A stretch of DNA of 51,474 bases from an uncultured Campylobacter sp. (GTDB lineage: Bacteria; Campylobacterota; Campylobacteria; Campylobacterales; Campylobacteraceae): contig CALCKS010000250.1 of the NCBI GenBank assembly GCA_937965895.1, forward strand, positions 1 through 51,474. Reading direction: 5' to 3'. The stretch's first letter is position 1, and every line of letters begins with the position of its first letter. Of the stretch, positions 41,756-50,329 are shown in pieces. The notes under the pieces were generated by a model. That model had not been told where the DNA came from. It worked only from the letters and a program-made list of their open reading frames with translations, and ran no database searches. The position numbers and the translations under genes are program-made.

Positions 41756-42538
41756 TTACCGCGTTTTTTGGCAGTGCTCTCCGTACGGCACCAGCTCGCA
41801 AAGCCGCGCATGCAGCCGCTTCACCTCAGCCTCGCCGGAGATCTCGCGCAGCTCTTTTTCGTGATATTTAGCCAGCATGATGCAGCCAGCGAGCATATCT
41901 GTTTCGTGGCAGCTTCTAACAAGTGCTTTTATAGCTTCCTCTGCCCCGTAAGGCATCGCCATCGTGCCGAATCTAAAACATCGCCAAGCGTCCATCTCGC
42001 ACGCCTTGCGCATATAGCCGACCGCCTGCTCCGGCGCGCTGCTACCGATCGCTAGCCCCAGATGCTCGCATCCTAGCGCCGAGCTCTTTTCGCATGCGGT
42101 TTCATATAGTTTTTTTGCGCGTTTTTCGTCCTTACCGGGTGCGCCGTCAGCCTCAAGGCTCTTGCCATACTGCACGCAGGCATCCTGATAGCCACTATCG
42201 CAAGCAGGGCTCAAAATCTCCCTTGCGGCGATGAAGTCTTTGTTATTTATGTGCATTTCGCCCGCCGCCGCGCACGCGTCAAATTTGCCCTCTTTGCACG
42301 CGCCGAGCAAAATTTGCATCGCCTCGCGGATGTCTTTTTCGTTTTGCTTTTTGGCCTGTTTTTGGTAAAATAAGATCACGCGTTTGCAGGCTCTCGCGTC
42401 CTTTTGAGCGCAGGATTTTTTGAGCTCCTCGTATCTCGCACTTAAAAACACCTCTTTTTCTGGGTTTAGTTCGCCTTTTTTGGGCTCTCCGGCCATAGCC
42501 GCGATAGCAAAAAGTATCAACACAATCAAATTTTTCAT
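41756..42538 (-). CDS. Secreted cysteine-rich Sel1-like repeat protein
   Basis: 260 residues, signal peptide 1-16 (IAAMA). Repeats of about 36 residues carry paired cysteines: LLGACKEGKFDACAAAGEMH, LSPACDSGYQDACVQYGKSL, YETACEKSSALGCEHLGLAI and MRKACEMDAWRCFRFGTMAM. This is the beta-lactamase-like HcpA fold of Helicobacter, with each pair forming a disulfide. Such proteins are periplasmic or secreted scaffolds. A relative sits at 33.5 kb. Confidence 0.8.
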   Translation of the reverse strand: MKNLIVLILFAIAAMAGEPKKGELNPEKEVFLSARYEELKKSCAQKDARACKRVILFYQKQAKKQNEKDIREAMQILLGACKEGKFDACAAAGEMHINNKDFIAAREILSPACDSGYQDACVQYGKSLEADGAPGKDEKRAKKLYETACEKSSALGCEHLGLAIGSSAPEQAVGYMRKACEMDAWRCFRFGTMAMPYGAEEAIKALVRSCHETDMLAGCIMLAKYHEKELREISGEAEVKRLHARLCELVPYGEHCQKTR

Positions 42539-42631
42539 TTTATTCCTTAAATTTATTTTCTTAGCGCCTTTGCGAGGCTAATGCCCATTATTATAATTAA
42601 AATTTGCAGCTTTTTACAAGGTGTTGAGGCT

Positions 42632-42661
42632 AATTTAAAGGGCAAATTTGCCCTTTAAATT
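42632..42661 (-). terminator. Terminator of the NitT/TauT-type operon
   Basis: A 30-base perfect palindrome, AATTTAAAGGGC AAATTT GCCCTTTAAATT, abutting the binding-protein stop codon. Confidence 0.85.
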
Positions 42662-43582
42662 TTAGTTTAGTAGAAGTGATTTTATATCTATTTTTTGCTC
42701 GATCATCTTGCTTTCAAGCATAAATTCTTGCGTAGCTTCAAGCGCTTTTATATCTTCAGCCGTGATCTTTGGACTAAAGTCATACTGAGGATACATGCTC
42801 TTTACCGCCTCTAGGCTAAGCCCAGTCTCCTGGGCTGTGAGTTTGAGCGCCTCGTCCTCGTTTGCATTTATAAATACCAAAATTTCATCCTGAGTCTTTT
42901 TAAATTTCTCAACTACGTCTTTATGCTTTTTATAAAACTCGCCGCTTGTAGCCGTCACTATGACTGGAGTGATGACGCCTTTGCCGGTTGTGACTACATT
43001 TAGGCCTGATTTTTGAGCGTTATAAGCAGCAGGTCCCGCAAGAAGCGCCAAATCAACGCTACCGTTTTCTAGCGCAGCCTGTGCAGCCGGGATACCCATA
43101 GATACGAACTCGACGTCATTTATGCTAAGCCCTCCAAGCGCTAGATATCTAACCAAAAGCTCGTTTAAGATCGTGCCTTTTGGGCCTGCTACTTTCTTGC
43201 CTTTTAGATCTTTTGGCGACTTGATATTTTGATCTTTGGCAAATACCACAAAGGCTTCAGGCGCCCTTGAATAGGCGCTTACGATCTTGATATCAGCCTT
43301 ATTTGCAGCCGCTAGTATAACCGAGGTGCCGCCCACGCAGTTTAAAAACTGGAGCGAATTTGAAGCTAGCGCTTGCGTCTGCTTCGCACCTGATGTTATG
43401 TCAGAGTACTCCACCGGCACGCCAAAAGACTTCGCGTAAAAGCCTTTAAATTTATCGACGATAGATGGGACGTTTAGCGGCGATTTGACGTAGGTCATAC
43501 CGATCTTGTCTAGGCTCTCACTTGCGTTTGCGACGAGGCAAAGCAAAGAGGCTGCACATAAAACCTTGAAAAACTTTCTCAT
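42662..43582 (-). CDS. NitT/TauT-type ABC substrate-binding protein
   Basis: 306 residues with a cleavable signal peptide (1-20). A SsuA/TauA/NMT1-like fold: IGMTYVKSPLNVPSIVDKFKGFY, DITSGAKQTQALASNSLQFLNCVGGTS, VVFAKDQNIKSPKDLKGKKVAGPKGTILNELL and SMGIPAAQAALENGSVDLALLAGPA. This family binds sulfonates, taurine, nitrate, thiamine precursors or similar small anions and heterocycles; the ligand cannot be read from sequence. Last gene of an operon that begins with a hydrogenase-like protein. Confidence 0.88.
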   Translation of the reverse strand: MRKFFKVLCAASLLCLVANASESLDKIGMTYVKSPLNVPSIVDKFKGFYAKSFGVPVEYSDITSGAKQTQALASNSLQFLNCVGGTSVILAAANKADIKIVSAYSRAPEAFVVFAKDQNIKSPKDLKGKKVAGPKGTILNELLVRYLALGGLSINDVEFVSMGIPAAQAALENGSVDLALLAGPAAYNAQKSGLNVVTTGKGVITPVIVTATSGEFYKKHKDVVEKFKKTQDEILVFINANEDEALKLTAQETGLSLEAVKSMYPQYDFSPKITAEDIKALEATQEFMLESKMIEQKIDIKSLLLN

Positions 43583-43663
43583 ATTTGCTCCTTGTGATTT
43601 AAATTTTGTGGATTATATAAATTTTTTGCTTCATTTTGGTTTTAATTATCATCTATCTTTATC

Positions 43664-44356
43664 CTAAATTTCACTCAAAATTTTGCGTTTTACGACTATT
43701 ATCTCGCCACTTAGCAAGTCTCTCGGTCTTGCTAAATTTGATAGATCGTAGTTTGATTTTATACCGCCTTTTTCAAGCAAGATGATCTCATCAGCCAAAA
43801 ATAGCGCCTCGTCGATGTTGTGCGTGACGAAAAGGATGGTTTTGCCGGCTTTTATCTTTAAGATTTCAGCCTGCATGCTAGCTCTCGTAAAGGCATCAAG
43901 TGCCGCAAATGGCTCGTCCATGAGGATCAAATTTGCCTCATATGCAAGCACTCTCGCAAGCGAAACTCGCGAGCTCATACCGCCGGAGAGCTGCGAAACG
44001 GCGGCAAATTTAAAGTCGCTAAGTCCTATCATGGAGATCAGGCTATCTATCTTTGCTGGCTCGATCTCCTGCTTTTTAAGCGCAAAAACGATATTTTCAT
44101 AGACGTTTAAAAATGGCATGAGGCGGGCTTCTTGAAAGACAAAGCCGATCTTTGCAGGCTCTTTAAATTTTATCTCGCCAAGGCTTACGCTTTCAAGACC
44201 GGCGATGAGGCGTAAAAGCGTAGTTTTGCCGCAGCCGCTCCTGCCAAGTATGACGGTGATTTTGTCTTTTTTTACGCTCAAATTTAGCTCTTTTAAGACC
44301 TCTATTTTCTTGCTGTGGATGAAAAAATGCTTGGATAAATTTGAAATTTCTATCAT
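43664..44356 (-). CDS. NitT/TauT-type ABC ATP-binding protein
   Basis: 230 residues with Walker A GRSGCGKTT (about 36-44), Q-loop FVFQEARLMP, signature LSGGMSSRVSLARVLA, Walker B LILMDEPFAALD and VTHNIDEAL. The SsuB/TauB subfamily. It overlaps the permease by 4 bases. The signature replaces the usual QRQ with SSR, a small departure. Confidence 0.9.
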   Translation of the reverse strand: MIEISNLSKHFFIHSKKIEVLKELNLSVKKDKITVILGRSGCGKTTLLRLIAGLESVSLGEIKFKEPAKIGFVFQEARLMPFLNVYENIVFALKKQEIEPAKIDSLISMIGLSDFKFAAVSQLSGGMSSRVSLARVLAYEANLILMDEPFAALDAFTRASMQAEILKIKAGKTILFVTHNIDEALFLADEIILLEKGGIKSNYDLSNLARPRDLLSGEIIVVKRKILSEI

Positions 44357-45102
44357 TTTTCACCTCGAAAAAGGCTAAATTTCGCTATCAAGAGCAAAAA
44401 TATCCTATCTATGAGCACGCCGCAAACGCCGATAGTAAAAATGCCTACAAATATCCTATCCGCGCGTGAAAGCTCCTCGGCATCAAGGATCAAGTAGCCT
44501 AGCCCGCTTGAGGCCGCTATCATCTCCGCTCCGATGATCGCGCGCATAGCGTAGCCAAAGCCTATGCGCATACCGACAAAGATGTCTTTTAGCGCACTTT
44601 TAAAAATGATCTTGTAAAAAATCTCAAATTTGCTAAAACCAAAAATTTTGCCAACCTCAATGAGCTTCACGTCGCAGCTAGTTAGTCCCTTTGAGATACT
44701 AAGAAACATCGGAAAAAACGAGGCTAGGATGATGATAATGATCTTTGGCGTCTCGTTTATGCCAAACCAAAGCACCAAAATGGCAATCAGGCTAAGCGGC
44801 GGGATGTTTCTAAAAAACTCCAGTATCCACTCGTAATAAACGCCGATCTTTGGCAAAAGCGCTGCAATACCGCCAAGCACAAGTGCTAGGGCAAAGGAGA
44901 GCGCGTAGCCTGCAAATATACGCTTAAAGCTGATGACCGTGTGCGTGACGAGCTCGCCGCTTTGTATCATGGCTAACATCGTCTTAAATGTCGTCGCTGG
45001 ACTTGGCAAGATATATGGCGTGAAAATTTCTAGCTCGCAGACGACCTGCCAGATGGCAAAGATCACCAAAACTAAAATGCTCTTTTTAAAGATTTCCCTC
45101 AC
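44353..45102 (-). CDS. NitT/TauT-type ABC permease
   Basis: 249 residues with six transmembrane helices. The BPD_transp_1 core has FFRNIPPLSLIAILVLWFGI and the coupling loop EVGKIFGFSKFEIFYKIIFKSALKDI. It ends with the motif LGYLILDAEELSRADRIF. Overlaps the upstream hydrogenase-like gene by 4 bases, a strong sign of a shared mRNA and shared job. Confidence 0.88.
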   Translation of the reverse strand: MREIFKKSILVLVIFAIWQVVCELEIFTPYILPSPATTFKTMLAMIQSGELVTHTVISFKRIFAGYALSFALALVLGGIAALLPKIGVYYEWILEFFRNIPPLSLIAILVLWFGINETPKIIIIILASFFPMFLSISKGLTSCDVKLIEVGKIFGFSKFEIFYKIIFKSALKDIFVGMRIGFGYAMRAIIGAEMIAASSGLGYLILDAEELSRADRIFVGIFTIGVCGVLIDRIFLLLIAKFSLFRGEK

Positions 45103-45710
45103 AGCCCATCTCCGTTGTGACAGCCGTTTTCGCAGTATAAAAGCTCGATAATGCGGTAGTTTTTAAGCTCGCTAAATTTATATGAAAGGGCGTTTTGTAT
45201 CTTTTCTGCGCTGCCAAGGCTTAGGGTCTTTACGCCCAAATTTGTAAAAAATCCCGGCGGTACCGGGCTTGCTTCGAGCTTTTTTGTCTCTAAATTTATC
45301 TCATTTTGCCCTTTGAAGCTTTTCCAGGTTAAAAATGTGGTTCGAGCTAAATTTAGCCCCCTGCCAAGCTCGGCCAAGTCCTCACAGGGCGTCGTCACGT
45401 AGAGCCACTCGTCCTCTTTTAGCTTTGAGCTAAGCTCCATGGCGGTTTCTATCAAAATAGGGTTTAAATTTGAGATGAGGCTGGCGTGCTCTTTGAAATT
45501 TGCCCTGATGAAATTTGCAGCCCTAGGACAGCGACTATCAAAGATGAGTTTCTTTTGCGCGAGGCTATTTTTGTATGCGTTTTTGACGCTATTAACGTGG
45601 TCTTTTTCGCACTCCATTACGCTAAAGCCCTTATCTTGCAAGCTCTTTGTAAGTGTAGCAAGGTCATAGATACTTTTTACAACAGGATTTAGCCAAACCA
45701 GTTTTTTCAT
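45099..45710 (-). CDS. Miniature [Fe]-hydrogenase-like four-cysteine protein
   Basis: 203 residues, cytoplasmic. Cysteines C61 (FDSRCPRAANFI), C109 (VTTPCEDLAELG), and C193/C197 (ELLYCENGCHNGDGL at the very end) match, in order and local pattern, the four ligands of the [FeFe]-hydrogenase H-cluster domain (SCCPGW, MPCxxK, ExMACxGGCxxGGG). The protein is about 100 residues shorter than the usual domain and has no ferredoxin domains. I start it at the ATG at 45710 (GGGAGC upstream). First gene of the operon with the ABC importer; catalytic or sensory role unknown. The family link is by motif only. Confidence 0.6.
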   Translation of the reverse strand: MKKLVWLNPVVKSIYDLATLTKSLQDKGFSVMECEKDHVNSVKNAYKNSLAQKKLIFDSRCPRAANFIRANFKEHASLISNLNPILIETAMELSSKLKEDEWLYVTTPCEDLAELGRGLNLARTTFLTWKSFKGQNEINLETKKLEASPVPPGFFTNLGVKTLSLGSAEKIQNALSYKFSELKNYRIIELLYCENGCHNGDGL

Positions 45711-45735
45711 GAGAGCTCCCGTCAAATTTAAAAGC

Positions 45736-45741
45736 TATAAT
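45736..45741 (+). promoter_or_regulatory. Candidate plus-strand -10 box in the 45.7-46.0 kb spacer
   Basis: TATAAT on the plus strand (ATTATA on the minus strand, where it could serve the hydrogenase-like operon). Followed about 75 bases later by a strong plus-strand terminator. Confidence 0.4.
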
Positions 45742-45782
45742 TTAATAATTGAAATCAGAATTGTATCATTTGAAAGTAAAAA

Positions 45783-45869
45783 ATGGCTTTGGAAGCTAAA
45801 TTTGTAAGAAAACGGCTGGACTTTTACGTCCAGATTTTTCTTTTCTGCGGTTTTATCTATGGGTTTTAG
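45783..45869 (+). CDS. Possible small membrane peptide (28 aa)
   Basis: ATG to TAG: a basic N-terminus, then the aromatic-hydrophobic FYVQIFLFCGFIYGF, resembling a tiny membrane peptide. The ribosome-binding site (GAAAG) is weak and a terminator lies within the frame, so it may not be a real gene. Confidence 0.2.
   Translation: MALEAKFVRKRLDFYVQIFLFCGFIYGF
45816..45843 (+). terminator. Rho-independent terminator, plus strand
   Basis: CTGGAC / GTCCAG with a TTTTAC loop followed by ATTTTTCTTTT: a textbook terminator, yet no obvious plus-strand gene ends here. It may end a short RNA starting near 45748. Confidence 0.7.
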
Positions 45870-46013
45870 TATATTTACGCCGCTTTTTCAAGCTTCATTA
45901 GCTCTTTTAGGCCGCTTTTTGCATATTTTCTCTTTTAAATTTAAGCCCGAAGTTTGCTGATAGATCAGTCAAATTTGAATTTAAAAAAGCGCTCGCGAGA
46001 CAAGCCGTCAAAT
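45870..46013. other. Rest of the spacer downstream of dnaE
   Basis: About 145 bases with several AAATTT hexamers and no coding frame that I would defend. The end of the minus-strand dnaE transcript must lie here. No strong minus-strand hairpin seen. Confidence 0.4.
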
Positions 46014-49000
46014 TTAAACGGCTTGTTTTAGCCCTAAAGCCCTCTCGCTAAACCCATCCCCCACGATAAACTCCGTCGTATAAACCAGTGCGCGGCCTTC
46101 TTGCGCGTCTTTGATGCGGATGATCAGGCGTTTGTTGTTTTTATCGGCTGCGGCGCGGTGTTCGCCGATGGCGGCGCGGTAAATTTGCGTGATGAGATCC
46201 TTACCCGTTTCGTCCAAATTTAGCTCTAACACGAGATCCTCAAGCTCTCTTTTACCTCTGTTTTCGCTAGCCGCCGAGCCATTTTGATAGCTGCCATTGC
46301 TGCTACTTTCCTTACGCTGTCTAAAGCTTCTGCTTTGGAAATTCATATCGCGCGCATCCTCTAGATTCACGACGTCGATTAGATTTATGCGAGCGCCCTG
46401 ATCGTCGCGGCTGTAGCGCACCTTAAATGCTAGCGGAGCGTCCTTTTGCTCATCGCTTAGGTTTTCGATGAGCCCCTTTTCAGAGTCAAACGCCGCGACC
46501 TTAAACGTGCCAAAAAGGTCCATAATGCTTAGCATCATAAACTCTTTGCCGCTCTTTTTACTCGTGATGCTGGCGACCTCTCTGATCTTGCCGACGACTA
46601 GGATCTCGCTGGTCTTATCGATCTTGCCGAAGTCCTTGCTAGGCGTGTGTTTTATCTGTTCGATTTGCTCTTTGTATTTTTCGAGCGGATGCGAAAAGTC
46701 CATGCTAGAAGCCTCGTTAAGAGTCAAAATTTTATCCAAATTTATGCGCATGAACTGCCCGTCTTTGGAGTAGCGAACCTTAAACGCATGCGGTAGATCG
46801 CGCTCGTCCGCGCTCATCGACTCGACCGCGCCAAGGCTTCTGTCAAAGACCGCGATCTCGACCGTACCGTGAAAATCCAACATCTCGATCGTGCCCATTT
46901 TTTTGCCGTTTTTCTTGCTGATCCTAGTCGTTAGATCCTCGATCTTGCCGACTAGCAGCATCTCGCCGTTTTCGGGTAGCTCGTCAAATTTATCGCTTAG
47001 CGTGTAGTTTATCTTTGAGATTTGCTCGCGGTACTCGTCTAGCGGGTGGCCGGAGAGGTAGATACCCACGCTTTCTAGTTCAAATTTGAGCTTGGTTTTT
47101 AGCTCTAGCTCAGAGTCGTCGCGCACGAGACTAGTTTTAACCGTCGCCATACTCTCGTCGTCGCCAAAGAGGCTCTCGACCGCGTTTTTCTTGATAGTAG
47201 CTGCGTTTTTGCACGCCTCTACGATGTTATCTAGGTTGTTTAGCATCATCTTGCGCGTTAGGCCGAAGCTATCAAACGAGCCCGATTTTATCAGGCTTTC
47301 AAAGACTTTTTTATTTACCTTAAAGTTATCCACGCGCGAGACGAAATCATCGATGTCCTTAAATTCGCCCTTAGCCTGCTCTTCTAGGATATTTTCTATC
47401 GCCGCGCCTCCGACGCCCTTTATCGCGCCTAGGCCGTAGATGATGGCGTCCTTGCCTCCTTCGCTAACGACTGAAAATTCTTTGGCAGATTTATTGACCG
47501 ACGGCGGCAGGATAGCTATATCTAGGCGCTTGCACTCGTCTATGTAGCGCGAAATTTTATCGGCGTTGGTCTCCTCGCTCGTGATGAGAGCCGCCATAAA
47601 TTCTGCCGGATAGTACGTTTTCATATAGGCCGTTTGGAAGGTCACGTATGTGTAGGCTGCGGCGTGGGATTTGTTAAATCCGTACGAGGCGAAATGCAAA
47701 ATAAGCTCAAACAGCTCGTCGGCCTTTTTGCCGTCTAGCCCCTGAGCCTGCGCTCCTTCGATAAATTTACCCTTTAGCCTATCCATCTCCTCTTTTATCT
47801 TTTTACCCATCGCTCGGCGCACGAGATCAGCGCCCCCTAGCGAAAAGCCGCCGATAGTCTGCACGATCTGCATAACTTGCTCTTGATAGACGATGACGCC
47901 GTATGTAGGCTCTAGTATCGGCTGAAGCTCGGGGAAAATGTACGTGATAGGCTCCAGGCCGTGCTTGCGTTTGATGAAATCAGGTATAAGATCCATCGGA
48001 CCCGGGCGGTAAAGCGAGATCATCGCGATGATATCCTCGAAGCAGTCAGGGCGCATATCGGCTCCGACTTTTTGCATGCCTTCGCTCTCTATCTGAAACA
48101 GTCCCAGCGTCTGGCCGCTACTGATCGTCTCGTAGGTTTTGGGGTCGTTCTTATTGACCTGCTCCCAGATTATCTCTTTACCAAATCTCTTTTTGACGAG
48201 CTTTACGGCGTTATCGATCACGGTTAGCGTCTTTAGCCCCAGGAAGTCAAATTTGATGAGGTCGACGTCCTCTAGGTACTTTAGGCTATACTGCGTGACG
48301 AAGTGATCCTCCTCGGCGTTTGGCTGGCGGAAAAGCGGGGTCTTGTTCCACAGCTCCTCGTTTGAGATGACCACGCCCGCCGCGTGCATGCCGGCGTTCC
48401 TGTTTAAGCCTTCCAGATCAAGGGCAAATTTCCAGATTCTGTTTGCATTTGAGTTGCTTGCTATCAGCTCGCCGATCTTTGGCTCTTTTTCAAAGGCTTG
48501 TTCTAGCGTGATGCCTAGCTCGTCTGGGATGAGCTTTGCCATCGCGTCGGCCTCGGCGTAGGGCATATCGCATACGCGCGCGACGTCGCGGATGACGCCT
48601 TTCGCCAGTAGCTTACCGAAGGTTATAACTTGCGCGACGTTAAATTTGCCGTACTTTTCGATGACGTAGTCGATGATCTCACCGCGGCGGTTTTGACAAA
48701 AGTCCACGTCGATATCGGGCATGCTCACGCGCTCCGGGTTCAAAAAACGCTCGAAAAGCAGATTATAGGGCAGCGGATCAAGGTCGGTAATCTTTAGACT
48801 ATACGCAACTAGGCTTCCCGCCGCCGAGCCACGCCCTGGCCCCACTGGCACGCCGCGCTTTTTAGCTTCGTTGATAAAGTCCCAAACGATCATCATGTAG
48901 CCCGGGAAATTCATCTTGTTTATGATATCTATCTCGCGTTGCAGACGAGTTTTGTACTCCTCATGGCGCTCTTCGGGAACGAATTTCAGCCTCTCCTCTA

Positions 49001-49997
49001 GCCCCTGCCTGCACTCGTGCTCAAACAGCACGCTGTCGTTTGGTATACTGTAACGTTTATCAGGCTCGGGCAGGCTCAAATTTCGCTCGGCAGCGTATTC
49101 GAGCGTAAATTTAAAATTTGGCGGCGTCGCGTCGCCTAGTTTGATCGTTAGGTCGCATTTGTCGACGATTTCCTGCGTATTCGTAACGGCTTCGGGGATA
49201 TCAGCGAAAAGCTCGCTCATCTGCGCGGGCGTCTTGACGTAAAACTCATGCACGCTGTGGCGCAGGCGGTTTGGATCGTCTAGCAGTTTGTTCATCGCGA
49301 TACACATGAAAACCTCGTGCGCATCGGCTCTTTGCTTAAACGTGTAGTGCGTGTCGTTGGTTGCGATGACCTTGATGTTTAGCTCTTTTGCTAGGCGCAA
49401 GATCTCATCATCGATCCTGCGCTGATCGCCGATGCCGTGACGCATGATCTCGAGGTAAAAATCATCGCCGAAGACCTCTTTGTACCACAGCGCGGCTTCC
49501 CTAGCCGCCTCGTATCCGCCAGCGCCGAAACGCAAATTTCGCTCGCTTTGGTTGAGGTTCCAGTTCACCTCGCCTTGCAGGCACGCCGAGGAGCAGATGA
49601 TGCCCTCGCTGTGCTCTTTTAGTATCTTTTTGTTGATACGCGGATAATAATAAAACCCCTCGATATAGCTCATGGAGCTAAGATACATCAGGTTTTTGTA
49701 GCCGATTTCGTTTTTGGCGATGAGGCAGAGGTGAAAGCGCTGCTTGGTGCTTTTATCCCCGAGCTCCTCGCCGTTGTGGATGTAGGCTTCGATGCCGATG
49801 AGCGGCTTTATGCCTTCATTTTTCATCGTTTTATAAAAGTCTATAGCGCCGAACATATTGCCGTGGTCGGTGATGGCTGCGGCTTTGACGCCTTGTTTTT
49901 TTAGCGTTTTAGCTAGCTCTTTGATACGGTTGGCTCCGTCTAGCAGCGAATACTCCGTGTGTAGGTGCAGGTGCGTAAAATCTGTAAAATCGCTCAT
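46014..49997 (-). CDS. dnaE: DNA polymerase III alpha subunit with duplicated OB-fold
   Basis: The replicative polymerase. The PHP domain is N-terminal (FTHLHLHTEYSLLDGA from residue 6), and the palm has the metal-binding Asp triad including PDIDVDF (about 424-430) and GPGRGSAAGSLVAYSL. Fingers, tandem helix-hairpin-helix (GLGAIKGVG) and OB regions follow. At 1327 residues it is about 120 longer than C. jejuni or H. pylori DnaE. The excess is explained by a second copy of the HPLxxYxEQ...OB module: residues about 981-1095 and again about 1101-1217. A Ser/Gly/Asn linker precedes the tau-binding tail. Confidence 0.95.
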   Translation of the reverse strand: MSDFTDFTHLHLHTEYSLLDGANRIKELAKTLKKQGVKAAAITDHGNMFGAIDFYKTMKNEGIKPLIGIEAYIHNGEELGDKSTKQRFHLCLIAKNEIGYKNLMYLSSMSYIEGFYYYPRINKKILKEHSEGIICSSACLQGEVNWNLNQSERNLRFGAGGYEAAREAALWYKEVFGDDFYLEIMRHGIGDQRRIDDEILRLAKELNIKVIATNDTHYTFKQRADAHEVFMCIAMNKLLDDPNRLRHSVHEFYVKTPAQMSELFADIPEAVTNTQEIVDKCDLTIKLGDATPPNFKFTLEYAAERNLSLPEPDKRYSIPNDSVLFEHECRQGLEERLKFVPEERHEEYKTRLQREIDIINKMNFPGYMMIVWDFINEAKKRGVPVGPGRGSAAGSLVAYSLKITDLDPLPYNLLFERFLNPERVSMPDIDVDFCQNRRGEIIDYVIEKYGKFNVAQVITFGKLLAKGVIRDVARVCDMPYAEADAMAKLIPDELGITLEQAFEKEPKIGELIASNSNANRIWKFALDLEGLNRNAGMHAAGVVISNEELWNKTPLFRQPNAEEDHFVTQYSLKYLEDVDLIKFDFLGLKTLTVIDNAVKLVKKRFGKEIIWEQVNKNDPKTYETISSGQTLGLFQIESEGMQKVGADMRPDCFEDIIAMISLYRPGPMDLIPDFIKRKHGLEPITYIFPELQPILEPTYGVIVYQEQVMQIVQTIGGFSLGGADLVRRAMGKKIKEEMDRLKGKFIEGAQAQGLDGKKADELFELILHFASYGFNKSHAAAYTYVTFQTAYMKTYYPAEFMAALITSEETNADKISRYIDECKRLDIAILPPSVNKSAKEFSVVSEGGKDAIIYGLGAIKGVGGAAIENILEEQAKGEFKDIDDFVSRVDNFKVNKKVFESLIKSGSFDSFGLTRKMMLNNLDNIVEACKNAATIKKNAVESLFGDDESMATVKTSLVRDDSELELKTKLKFELESVGIYLSGHPLDEYREQISKINYTLSDKFDELPENGEMLLVGKIEDLTTRISKKNGKKMGTIEMLDFHGTVEIAVFDRSLGAVESMSADERDLPHAFKVRYSKDGQFMRINLDKILTLNEASSMDFSHPLEKYKEQIEQIKHTPSKDFGKIDKTSEILVVGKIREVASITSKKSGKEFMMLSIMDLFGTFKVAAFDSEKGLIENLSDEQKDAPLAFKVRYSRDDQGARINLIDVVNLEDARDMNFQSRSFRQRKESSSNGSYQNGSAASENRGKRELEDLVLELNLDETGKDLITQIYRAAIGEHRAAADKNNKRLIIRIKDAQEGRALVYTTEFIVGDGFSERALGLKQAV

Positions 49998-50329
49998 TTT
50001 TTCGTCCTTTTTAATGCTTTTGATTTTACAAAAACTTTGCTTTTAGGCGGATAAATCGGTATTGTTTAAATTTAGCTAGACGCGGAAAATAGGCTGCTGG
50101 TGTGGGCTTTTCGTGAAATTTGAGCTTAAATTTGACCCCTGCGGTGCGGACGACTCGGCTTAAATTTACAGTTCCAAATTTGAGCGGTGAATTTTATATG
50201 AACTCGCAGGCGTAAATAAAAATTTGAAGCGCGATTACGAGGGGATTAAGAAAAATTTGGATAAGGCGGATAAAAATTACCGCGCTTTTTAAATTTAAAA
50301 TTTAAAAAATCCAAGTAGTGCGTTTAAAT
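49998..50329. other. Spacer upstream of dnaE
   Basis: About 330 bases. The dnaE promoter must be here, on the minus strand; a ribosome-binding site AAAGGACG precedes its ATG. Several AAATTT hexamers are present. At 50191-50292 (plus strand) a frame without a start reads ELAGVNKNLKRDYEGIKKNL and ends at TAA, suggesting the tail of a lost gene. An AT-only inverted repeat follows (50286-50308). Confidence 0.5.
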
